Shown here: one piece after another, positions 7,745 to 12,953 of the stretch
How the letters are laid out: the number at the start of each line of letters is the position of its first letter
How positions within the stretch are numbered: the first letter of the stretch is position 1
NCBI GenBank assembly: GCA_903829855.1
Contig: CAIKRN010000019.1
Span: 1-13,682 of the forward strand
DNA length: 13,682 nt
Reading direction: 5' to 3'
Source: an uncultured Opitutia bacterium
GTDB taxonomy: Bacteria; Verrucomicrobiota; Verrucomicrobiia; Opitutales; UBA953
The notes under the pieces: generated by a model
Databases searched by the model: none
Told to the model about the DNA's origin: nothing
The model's input: the letters and a program-made list of their open reading frames with translations, nothing else
Made by a program: the position numbers and the translations under genes

Positions 7745-7769
7745 GGGCGCGACGTAGTCTCGCCCCTAC
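7745..7769 (-). repeat. REP-like palindrome C (GTAG-headed, inverted)
   Basis: On the minus strand GTAG (7766-7769) is followed by arms GGGCGAGAC (7757-7765) and GTCGCGCCC (7745-7753) around TAC, with one A·G mismatch. It faces element B tail to tail, the arrangement of a BIME. It lies in the convergent gap between the Fe-S carrier gene and tgt and could act as a two-way transcript end. Confidence 0.8.
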
Positions 7770-7773
7770 CATG

Positions 7774-7795
7774 GCGTTCACCATGCGGCGAACGC
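7774..7795. repeat. Inverted repeat near the tgt stop codon
   Basis: GCGTTC (7774-7779) and GAACGC (7790-7795) can pair around a 10-nt loop, ending 9 bp before the end of tgt. No T-run follows on either strand, so a classical terminator is not supported. Confidence 0.35.
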
Positions 7796-7804
7796 GGTCA
7801 GCCC

Positions 7805-8947
7805 CTAGTCCGCCGGAATCTCGTCTTTGGCGCCGGCTTCGTAACGTTCGCACCAGGACTTGGACCAGGAGGCGAAGTCGCCTGCGGCGATGTGCACGTG
7901 GGCCTGGGCCATGAGGTCCTGCAGGAAGTGTATATTGTGTAGCGCGAGCAAGGTGCCGCCGAGCTGTTCGCCGGCGTGGTGCAGGTGACGTAGGTACGCG
8001 CGGGAGAAATGACGGCAGGTGTAGTTATCCATGCCTTCCACGAGCGGACGGTGATCATCTCGGTAGCGCAGGTGCTTTACGCTGATCGGGCCGTCGGGCG
8101 TGAACGCACCGCCGTGGCGACCGATACGGGTCGGCATCGTGCAATCGAACATGTCGGCGCCGAGGGCGACCATGCGGAGGAGTTGGGGCGGGGTGCCAAC
8201 GCCCATGACGTAGCGGGGCTTGTTCTTCGGGAGAAGCGGGGCGACCAGTCCAACCTGATGGAGCATGTGCTCTTCGGGCTCGCCGACGCTGACGCCGCCG
8301 ATGGCGTGGCCGGGGAAATCAAGTCCGCCGAGCTCCTCGGCGCAGCGGATACGGAGGTCGTCGTAGACCGAGCCCTGATTGATGCAGAAGAGGTGACGGC
8401 CGGAGGCCAGGAAGCCGCTGTCCTTGGCCAGCTGGAGCATCTCCTTGGCCCAGCGGATGGAACGGTTCACCGCGATTTCGCACGCGGCGCGCTCGCAGGG
8501 GTAGGGCGGACACTCGTCGAGCACCATGGCGATGTCGGAGCCCAGCGCATCCTGGATGTCGAAGCAGTCCTTCACGTCGAGGAACAGCTTGTTGCCGTCG
8601 AGGTGGGAACTAAAATGGATGCCCTCGTCGGTGATCGTGCGGAGCTTCGCCAGCGAGAAGACCTGAAAGCCTCCGCTATCGGTCAGAATCGGCTTGTCCC
8701 AGTGCATGAACTTATGGAGACCGCCGGCGGCGCGCACGATTTCGCGGCCCGGGCGGAGGTTCAGGTGGTAGGTGTTGCTGAGTAGAATCTGGGCGCCCGT
8801 CTCGGCGACCTGCTGAGGCGAGAGGCCCTTCACCGTGGCTTGGGTGCCGACTGGCATGAAGACCGGCGTGCGAACCTCCCCGTGGGGGGTCTTCAGGACG
8901 CCGAGGCGCGCCGCGGTCGTCGTATCGGTCTTAAGCAGGGTGAACAT
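7805..8947 (-). CDS. tgt: Queuine/preQ1 tRNA-guanine transglycosylase
   Basis: The 380-residue product is a standard-length bacterial Tgt. It swaps guanine-34 of GUN-anticodon tRNAs (Asp, Asn, His, Tyr) for preQ1 on the way to queuosine. Visible active-site residues: Asp90 in 'LTDSGGFQVFSL', Asp144 in 'VLDECPPYP', Gln191 in 'INQGSVYDDLR', 'AIGGVSVGEP' (215-224), and the nucleophile Asp268 in 'DMFDCTMPTR'. The zinc site is odd. The family's C-x-C-x-x-C is 'MDNYTC' (306-311), so only Cys311 and His337 ('ALHNIH') of the four usual ligands remain; the DNA confirms it (8015-8032). No other queuosine gene is nearby. The start ATG at 8945-8947 has no clear Shine-Dalgarno sequence. Confidence 0.96.
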   Translation of the reverse strand: MFTLLKTDTTTAARLGVLKTPHGEVRTPVFMPVGTQATVKGLSPQQVAETGAQILLSNTYHLNLRPGREIVRAAGGLHKFMHWDKPILTDSGGFQVFSLAKLRTITDEGIHFSSHLDGNKLFLDVKDCFDIQDALGSDIAMVLDECPPYPCERAACEIAVNRSIRWAKEMLQLAKDSGFLASGRHLFCINQGSVYDDLRIRCAEELGGLDFPGHAIGGVSVGEPEEHMLHQVGLVAPLLPKNKPRYVMGVGTPPQLLRMVALGADMFDCTMPTRIGRHGGAFTPDGPISVKHLRYRDDHRPLVEGMDNYTCRHFSRAYLRHLHHAGEQLGGTLLALHNIHFLQDLMAQAHVHIAAGDFASWSKSWCERYEAGAKDEIPAD

Positions 8948-8997
8948 GTGTCGGGGACTAGGGTTTGGAGTATGGAGTTTAGGGCCGATGACAACAC

Positions 8998-9028
8998 AAG
9001 CGGTAAGCGGTTGGCGGTAGGCGGTTAG
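8998..9028. repeat. Degenerate heptamer tandem array
   Basis: Four 7-bp units: AAGCGGT, AAGCGGT, TGGCGGT, AGGCGGT, plus a partial TAG. All share the core GCGGT. It is the same heptamer family as the arrays at 9225-9252 (opposite strand) and 12681-12708. Confidence 0.75.
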
Positions 9029-9044
9029 ACACGCCGCAAAAGGG

Positions 9045-9068
9045 GTAGGGGCGTGATTTATCGCGCCC
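9045..9068 (+). repeat. REP-like palindrome D (GTAG-headed)
   Basis: GTAG (9045-9048) is followed by arms GGGCGTGAT (9049-9057) and ATCGCGCCC (9060-9068) around the loop TT; one pair is a T·G wobble. It has the same head, arm length and leading GGGC as elements A-C. Confidence 0.75.
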
Positions 9069-9110
9069 TCCTAGGCTTACCCAGCCGCTAAGCGCTTAAA
9101 CCAGATTGCG

Positions 9111-9148
9111 AGGGCTGAATAGAGAAAGGAACAGGGGAAATCAGCCCT
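9111..9148. repeat. Inverted repeat AGGGCTGA / TCAGCCCT
   Basis: An 8-bp perfect inverted repeat (9111-9118 and 9141-9148) with a 22-nt purine-rich loop. It lies downstream of dihydroorotase on the minus strand. No T-run follows it on that strand, so it is only a weak terminator candidate. Confidence 0.4.
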
Positions 9149-9163
9149 GGTATCTTTTCAATT

Positions 9164-9211
9164 CAGTCCTCTATCCAGTCCTCCACTCAGCGATCCACGC
9201 AGTCCTCCTCT
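9164..9211. repeat. Four-unit degenerate 12-bp tandem repeat
   Basis: Units of 12 bp start at 9164, 9176, 9188 and 9200: CAGTCCTCTATC, CAGTCCTCCACT, CAGCGATCCACG, CAGTCCTCCTCT. Three of the four begin CAGTCCTC. The 13-mer CACGCAGTCCTCC across the third boundary (9196-9208) recurs at 11256-11268, just upstream of the SRPBCC gene. Confidence 0.65.
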
Positions 9212-9224
9212 GCCGGTTTTTTCC

Positions 9225-9252
9225 AACCGCTAACCGCTAACCGCCAGCCGCT
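9225..9252. repeat. Heptamer tandem array (AACCGCT)n
   Basis: Four consecutive heptamers, AACCGCT, AACCGCT, AACCGCC, AGCCGCT, are the reverse complement of the AGCGGTT family. The array ends one base before the dihydroorotase stop codon and is preceded by a short T6 run (9217-9222). Confidence 0.8.
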
Positions 9253-9253
9253 G

Positions 9254-10600
9254 TTACCTGACGTTGCCGTTGAAACTCAGCCTCATCCCCATCGGCGCAT
9301 CCGGGCGGATCTTGCCATCCTCAAAGACGCAGACGCCATTGACGAAGGTGCGTTCAATCGTGCTGCCGAAAGTGTGTCCTTCGAGGGGTGACCAGCCGCA
9401 CTGATAGAGGAGATTCTCGGTCTTAACGGTGTAAGGCTTCTGGAGGTCCACGACCACGAGGTCGGCCTGATAGCCTTCGCGGATGAAGCCGCGGCCTACG
9501 ATGCCGAAGAGCGTCGCCGGGGCGTGGCAGGCACGTTCGACGGCGGTCTCAAGGCTGAAGACGCCTTGGGCGACGAGATCGAGCAGCACTTGGAGCGAAT
9601 GTTGGACGAGGGGCAAGCCGGACGGTGCTTTGAAATACGTCTGGGCTTTCTCTTCGCGCGTATGCGGGGCGTGGTCGGTCGCGATGACGTCGATGATGCC
9701 GGCCGCGACCGCGGCGCGCACGGCCGCCCGATCCGCGGCGGTCTTGATCGCTGGATTACATTTAATCTTATGACCCAGTGGCGCGTAATCCTCTTCGGCG
9801 AACCAGAGATGGTGCACGCAGGCTTCGGCGGTGAGTCGCTTGCCTTTCAGCGGTGCGGCGCTGAACAACGAAAGTTCCTTGGCGGTCGTGATGTGCAGGA
9901 TGTGCAGGCGCGCGTCATGGCGCTTGGCCAGTTCGGCGGCCATCGAGGACGAAGCGTAACAAGCTTCGACGTCGCGGATGCGCGGGTGTTCGCCGGCGGG
10001 GACGTCTTCGCCCCACTTGGCTTTGGCGGCGGCTTCGGCAATCTTGATGCGCGGGGTGTCCTCGCAGTGCGTCGCGATGAGGGCGGGGGAGTGGCGGAAG
10101 ATTCCTTCGAGGGTCGTGGCTTGGTCGACAAGCATATCGCCCGTCGAGGAGCCCATGAAGACCTTCACACCGCAGACCTTGCGCGGATCAAGCGCTTTGA
10201 CGGCTTCGAGGTTCGTGTTGGTGGCGCCAAAGAAGAAGGAGTAGTTCGCGACCGAGGTGGCCGCGCCGATGGCATATTTCTTCTCGAGCTCCTCGTGCGT
10301 GGTCGCCGGAGGATTCGTGTTCGGCATCTCCATGAACGACGTCACGCCACCGGCGACGGCCGCCCGGGCCTCGCTGGCGATGCAGGCCTTATGGGTCAGG
10401 CCGGGCTCGCGAAAGTGTACTTGGTCATCAATCAGGCCAGGGATCAGTAGTTTGCCCGTCAGGTTGAATTCGCGGTCGGCCTTTGTGCCAGCTGGAATGG
10501 TGCCGACGCGTTCGATGCGCCCAGCCCGAATCAGGACGTCCGCCCGGAAGCGACGGCCTTCGTTGATGATCTCGGCGTTGCGGAGGACGACGGTGGTCAT
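9254..10600 (-). CDS. pyrC: Dihydroorotase (class I-like amidohydrolase)
   Basis: The 448-residue protein matches multifunctional-type dihydroorotase, which closes carbamoyl-aspartate to dihydroorotate in de novo pyrimidine synthesis. Visible motifs: 'IDDQVHFREPGLTHK' (57-71), 'FMEMPNTNP' (89-97), 'GVKVFMGSSTG' (144-154, Lys146 a possible carboxylated metal bridge), 'IATHCED' (175-181, His178), 'LHILHITTAKE' (232-242, His236), and 'ATDHAPHTREEK' (307-318, Asp309 the catalytic base). The first metal-binding His of the usual H-x-H is Gln60; His62 is kept. I recall the same Gln in Bacteroidetes-type dihydroorotases, so it is probably subtype rather than damage. A hairpin sits directly before the ATG (10601-10619). 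No other pyr gene is adjacent. Allantoinase or hydantoinase is less likely given the 'REPGLTHK' and 'GSSTG' motifs. Confidence 0.88.
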   Translation of the reverse strand: MTTVVLRNAEIINEGRRFRADVLIRAGRIERVGTIPAGTKADREFNLTGKLLIPGLIDDQVHFREPGLTHKACIASEARAAVAGGVTSFMEMPNTNPPATTHEELEKKYAIGAATSVANYSFFFGATNTNLEAVKALDPRKVCGVKVFMGSSTGDMLVDQATTLEGIFRHSPALIATHCEDTPRIKIAEAAAKAKWGEDVPAGEHPRIRDVEACYASSSMAAELAKRHDARLHILHITTAKELSLFSAAPLKGKRLTAEACVHHLWFAEEDYAPLGHKIKCNPAIKTAADRAAVRAAVAAGIIDVIATDHAPHTREEKAQTYFKAPSGLPLVQHSLQVLLDLVAQGVFSLETAVERACHAPATLFGIVGRGFIREGYQADLVVVDLQKPYTVKTENLLYQCGWSPLEGHTFGSTIERTFVNGVCVFEDGKIRPDAPMGMRLSFNGNVR

Positions 10601-10619
10601 GGGCTGGGACTCTCAGCCC
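10601..10619 (-). promoter_or_regulatory. Hairpin abutting the dihydroorotase start codon
   Basis: On the minus strand GGGCTG and CAGCCC form a perfect 6-bp stem with a 7-nt loop (AGAGTCC), and the last C touches the ATG (10598-10600). In the mRNA the stem would fill the ribosome-binding region. E. coli pyrC is controlled by a hairpin at its ribosome-binding site, so a translational switch is possible here, but that is inference. It is not a terminator, because no T-run follows. Confidence 0.4.
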
Positions 10620-10655
10620 GAATGCCCTCCGACCGCAAACGGGAAAACGTCCAGC

Positions 10656-11156
10656 TTAGGCCGTGACCTTCACCATATCCGTAAGGTCGGCCTTCTTGAC
10701 GCCTTCCGGGTTGATGTTCACCGCGGAGACGCGGAACTGGGTCCCGCGTTTGTGGCTGAACTTCAGGATGAAATTGGTCACGATCATGTTCTCGCCGGGG
10801 TGTAGCTCCGTTTTGCGAGCGACCATGGTGGTCACGAGTTCTTCGACCTGCTCGGCGGAGGCGCCTGGCAGTTTGGCGAGGGTCGCCTTGGCTTCCTTGA
10901 TCTTGGCTTCGCCTTCGATGGCTGCATTCCAAATAAGGATAGCGACATTCATGGCACCCTTGGCCGCGGTGTGGTTGCCGCCGGCCTGTTCGAGGATTGG
11001 CTGGGCGTAGCTGATGAGCTTATCCGCGAAGCTCGGCTCGCGCGGCGTGGTGTCGACCGGGGCTGCTTCGGGCTTCGACCAGTCGCGGACGATTTCGCGG
11101 GGCTTGCGGTTGCCGAAGGCGCCGGTGGTCTTGCGACGGGAATGAGGAGAGGCCAT
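10656..11156 (-). CDS. Hypothetical protein, 166 residues
   Basis: I do not recognise the family. Residues 1-40 are polar, basic and Pro-rich ('ASPHSRRKTTGAFGNRKPRE') and probably disordered. Residues 41-115 look helical ('FADKLISYAQPILEQAG', 'GAMNVAILIWNAAIEGE', 'KIKEAKATLAKLPGASAEQ'). Residues 116-166 look like beta strands ('ENMIVTNFILKFSHK', 'TQFRVSAVNINPEG'). There is no signal peptide or membrane segment, so it is presumably cytoplasmic. The 'ILIWNAAIEG' segment has the look of a conserved helix. It is on the same strand as dihydroorotase with a 55-bp gap, so the two may be cotranscribed. ATG at 11154-11156; a GGAG lies about 15 bp upstream, too far for a good ribosome site. It is divergent from the SRPBCC gene. 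Confidence 0.72.
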   Translation of the reverse strand: MASPHSRRKTTGAFGNRKPREIVRDWSKPEAAPVDTTPREPSFADKLISYAQPILEQAGGNHTAAKGAMNVAILIWNAAIEGEAKIKEAKATLAKLPGASAEQVEELVTTMVARKTELHPGENMIVTNFILKFSHKRGTQFRVSAVNINPEGVKKADLTDMVKVTA

Positions 11157-11225
11157 GGTGAAGGTGGGGTCTCCAAGGGAAGCCCGCTCCGCCCCTTCGG
11201 CAAGCCCTTTCCCGCTGGGCGTCCC

Positions 11226-11231
11226 TTGACA
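11226..11231 (+). promoter_or_regulatory. Consensus -35 box upstream of the SRPBCC gene
   Basis: TTGACA is an exact -35 hexamer. No good -10 sits 16-18 bp downstream; the nearest TA-containing hexamer (TACACG, 11254-11259) is 22 bp away, so this is a weak candidate. If real, it would rule out a start at TTG 11240 and favour GTG 11276. Confidence 0.2.
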
Positions 11232-11275
11232 CCCAGCCTTTGCCTCGCCAGCCTACACGCAGTCCTCCGCCCCCC

Positions 11276-11797
11276 GTGTCTGATTACAGCGAAGTCATCC
11301 GAGCCCACCGCCGCGACCACCTCGCGAAGCCTCACTCGCTCCCGCGCGGGGTCCATCGCTACTTTGAGAGCACTTTGCTCCCGCTGCCGGTTGAGCAGGT
11401 TTTCGAGTTCTTTTCTAAGGCCGATAATCTGCAGGCGATCACGCCTCCGGAGCTTCACTTCGTTATCAAGACCCCTCGGCCAATTGTGATGGGGCAGGGC
11501 ACGCTGATTGACTACAGCCTGAAGCTGAATGGCCTTCCTTTTGGTTGGCGCACCCGCATCACGCACTGGGAGCCGCCCTATGCGTTTGCCGATGAACAGT
11601 TGAAGGGCCCGTACGCCGTCTGGTTCCATACGCACACGTTCGCCGACGAAGGCGGCCGCACGCGCATGGATGACGAGGTGCTCTACAAACTTCCGCTCTG
11701 GCCGCTCGGTGAAGTCGCCTACCCGTTTGTGAAGGCCAAGGTCGAACGCATCTTCCGCTATCGACGCGCGAAGATCCGCGAAATCCTCGGCGTCTAA
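11276..11797 (+). CDS. SRPBCC-fold (START/Bet v1-like) ligand-binding protein
   Basis: The product is 173 residues from GTG 11276. The core from 'YFESTLLPLPVEQVFEFFSKADNLQAITPPELHF' onward matches the SRPBCC cyclase/dehydrase-like family, a helix-grip fold with a hydrophobic pocket. Further family motifs are 'GQGTLIDYSLKLNGLPFGWRTRI', 'WEPPYAFADEQLKGPY', 'WFHTHTFADEGGRTRMDDEVLYKLP' and the C-terminal helix 'KVERIFRYRRAKIREIL'. The ligand and role are unknown; such proteins often sit beside sugar-nucleotide epimerases or cyclases, but none is here. A TTG at 11240 would add 12 Pro-rich residues ('PRQPTRSPPPP') and seems less likely than GTG giving 'SDYSEVIRAHRR'. Neither has a Shine-Dalgarno sequence. 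It converges with the ThuA-like gene, 7 bp between stops. Confidence 0.85.
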   Translation: MSDYSEVIRAHRRDHLAKPHSLPRGVHRYFESTLLPLPVEQVFEFFSKADNLQAITPPELHFVIKTPRPIVMGQGTLIDYSLKLNGLPFGWRTRITHWEPPYAFADEQLKGPYAVWFHTHTFADEGGRTRMDDEVLYKLPLWPLGEVAYPFVKAKVERIFRYRRAKIREILGV

Positions 11798-11804
11798 GCG
11801 TAGC

Positions 11805-12629
11805 TTACTTCGCCTTCGCGGGCTCGGTGAAGACGGGGCAAATCTGCAACGTCACCGGCGAGTCATACATCAACGGGTCACGGCGTCCCGCCCAGGCGAT
11901 GCTGCGGGCGATGAGTAGGCGCATGTTGGGTAGGCTGAAGTTGACGTAGGTGTGTCCGGGGATGAAGCCGACCGCGCGCTGGGCGCCGGCCTTTTCGTAC
12001 GTCCAGATCTGGGTCTGCACGTCAGGCTTATCGCCTTTCTTGGGAGTGGTGGCCACGGCGATCGTATGGATGTCATCCCGCAGATCCATGTCGTAGTAGA
12101 TTTCATCCTTCATCTCGAGGTCAGGCAGATTCTTCGTGATGAGTCCATCGGTCCAAGCGGCGTTGACTTGCGGGAAGCGGAGCTGGATGGGGCCTTCGCG
12201 GTACTTGGTAAACTTCTGGCGCCAGGAGCCACCGATGAGATCTTTGTAGTAGGCTACGGAAGCGTCGCCGCCGGCGACGTTGGCGGCATGGATCACGACG
12301 AAGCCTCCGCCGCGCTTGGCGTAAGCGTCGACGATTTCTTTTTCCCCAGGTTTGAAATCACCGCCGACTTGGCGATGGATGATCATCACGTCGGTCTGCG
12401 CGAGTTGCTCGGCGGTCGGGAAGGTGTCGCCCCCGGTGGCTTTCATGCCCCAGGCGTTGAGCAGCGGAACCCAATCACGAAGGAAGGCTGGATGGTCATG
12501 GTCGCCGGGGCCGTGGGACTTCGGTCCTGAGCGGATGAAAACGCGGAGCGGGGCGGGGGCATTCGCTGGTGCTGGGGCATCGGCAGCGAAGGCGGTGACA
12601 ATGGCGAGCAGGGGTAGGAGGCAGCGCAT
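11805..12629 (-). CDS. Secreted ThuA-like domain protein
   Basis: A 274-residue protein with a Sec signal peptide (hydrophobic 'CLLPLLAIVTAFA', likely cleaved near residue 16) and a ThuA-like (trehalose-utilisation) domain with a class I glutamine-amidotransferase-like flavodoxin fold. Typical family stretches are 'RVFIRSGPKSHGPGDHDH' (near 29-46), 'DVMIIHRQVGGDF', 'KRGGGFVVIHAAN', 'GPIQLRF', 'EIYYDMD', 'IWTYEKAGAQRAVGFIPGHT' and 'LLIARSIAWAGRR'. It has no lipobox, so it is probably periplasmic or exported. The family is abundant in Planctomycetes, Verrucomicrobia and Bacteroidetes, often near glycoside-degrading genes; the exact reaction is not settled. Here it stands alone. ATG at 12627-12629 has no Shine-Dalgarno sequence, and a possible promoter would put the transcript start at the ATG. 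Confidence 0.88.
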   Translation of the reverse strand: MRCLLPLLAIVTAFAADAPAPANAPAPLRVFIRSGPKSHGPGDHDHPAFLRDWVPLLNAWGMKATGGDTFPTAEQLAQTDVMIIHRQVGGDFKPGEKEIVDAYAKRGGGFVVIHAANVAGGDASVAYYKDLIGGSWRQKFTKYREGPIQLRFPQVNAAWTDGLITKNLPDLEMKDEIYYDMDLRDDIHTIAVATTPKKGDKPDVQTQIWTYEKAGAQRAVGFIPGHTYVNFSLPNMRLLIARSIAWAGRRDPLMYDSPVTLQICPVFTEPAKAK

Positions 12630-12635
12630 GTTTAA

Positions 12636-12664
12636 TAGGTAGGGGAATGGGCTAAGGATGGCAA
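12636..12664 (-). promoter_or_regulatory. Possible promoter of the ThuA-like gene (leaderless?)
   Basis: On the minus strand TTGCCA (12659-12664) and TACCTA (12636-12641) are separated by 17 bp, and the start codon begins 6 bp after the second box. A transcript from here would start at or next to the ATG, fitting the missing Shine-Dalgarno sequence. Both boxes differ from consensus (TTGACA, TATAAT) by two bases, so this is tentative. Confidence 0.25.
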
Positions 12665-12680
12665 GGAGTGAGGCTGGTGT

Positions 12681-12708
12681 TGGCGGTTAGCGGTTAGCGG
12701 TTAGCGGT
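12681..12708. repeat. Heptamer tandem array (TAGCGGT)n
   Basis: Four heptamers, TGGCGGT, TAGCGGT, TAGCGGT, TAGCGGT, followed by TGG. This is the cleanest copy of the heptamer family that also occurs at 8998-9028 and, in reverse complement, at 9225-9252. Confidence 0.85.
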
Positions 12709-12731
12709 TGGGAAATGATAGTGGCGTGAAG

Positions 12732-12756
12732 GTAGGGGCAGCACCGCGTGCTGCCC
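12732..12756 (+). repeat. REP-like palindrome E, identical to element A
   Basis: GTAG (12732-12735) with perfect 9-bp arms GGGCAGCAC / GTGCTGCCC around CGC. It is base-for-base the same as element A about 5 kb away, and the match extends 2 bp upstream and 1 bp downstream, 28 bp in all. Confidence 0.85.
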
Positions 12757-12831
12757 TAGTGGCCGCTGCCTACGAGTCGGGTCGGCACCGCGTCACGACA
12801 TGGTTCGAGCGGTGCAAAGGTGGAGAATGGG

Positions 12832-12857
12832 GTAGGGATGCGATTGCCATCGCATCC
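12832..12857 (+). repeat. REP-like palindrome F (GTAG-headed)
   Basis: GTAG (12832-12835), perfect 9-bp arms GGATGCGAT / ATCGCATCC (12836-12844, 12849-12857), loop TGCC, then the tail GTTCG. The arm begins GGA instead of the GGGC of elements A-E, so it is a second subtype. Confidence 0.82.
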
Positions 12858-12927
12858 GTTCGAGACCGAGGCCGGGAATAATCGGCTCTTAGCCAGTCCT
12901 TTTAAAGCCCAGCGTAGCTTGGCGAAC

Positions 12928-12953
12928 GGACGTGATAGCAATCACGTCCCTGC
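12928..12953 (-). repeat. REP-like palindrome G (GCAG head, inverted)
   Basis: On the minus strand the head is GCAG (12950-12953), a one-base variant of GTAG. Perfect 9-bp arms GGACGTGAT / ATCACGTCC surround the loop TGCT, and the tail is GTTCG. It is the inverted partner of element F, 70 bp away. Confidence 0.8.

Larger units (their letters stand above)
8948..9253. other. 306-bp repeat-rich spacer between tgt and dihydroorotase
   Basis: No gene is visible. The spacer holds a degenerate heptamer array (8998-9028), REP-like element D (9045-9068), an 8-bp inverted repeat AGGGCTGA / TCAGCCCT (9111-9118, 9141-9148), a 12-bp tandem repeat (9164-9211) and a second heptamer array (9225-9252) ending one base before the dihydroorotase stop codon. 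Both flanking genes are on the minus strand, so the spacer should hold the tgt promoter, but I find no convincing -35/-10 pair. Confidence 0.7.

Noticed and set aside
7673..7942. Short frames across the REP cluster
   Set aside because: They run through palindromes and into the antisense of tgt; no coding signature and no start context.
8009..8785. 258-codon plus-strand frame opposite tgt
   Set aside because: It is an antisense shadow of tgt with no recognisable domain.
8998..9252. CRISPR array
   Set aside because: The repeats are 7 and 12 bp, contiguous and without unique spacers, and no cas gene is present.
9524..10450. 308-codon plus-strand frame opposite dihydroorotase
   Set aside because: It is an antisense shadow of a well-supported enzyme; the translation has no family motif and typical Gly/Arg-rich shadow composition.
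11240..11275. TTG start for the SRPBCC protein
   Set aside because: It adds only a Pro/Arg-rich stretch just downstream of a consensus -35 hexamer; GTG 11276 gives a more natural N-terminus, though the choice is not certain.
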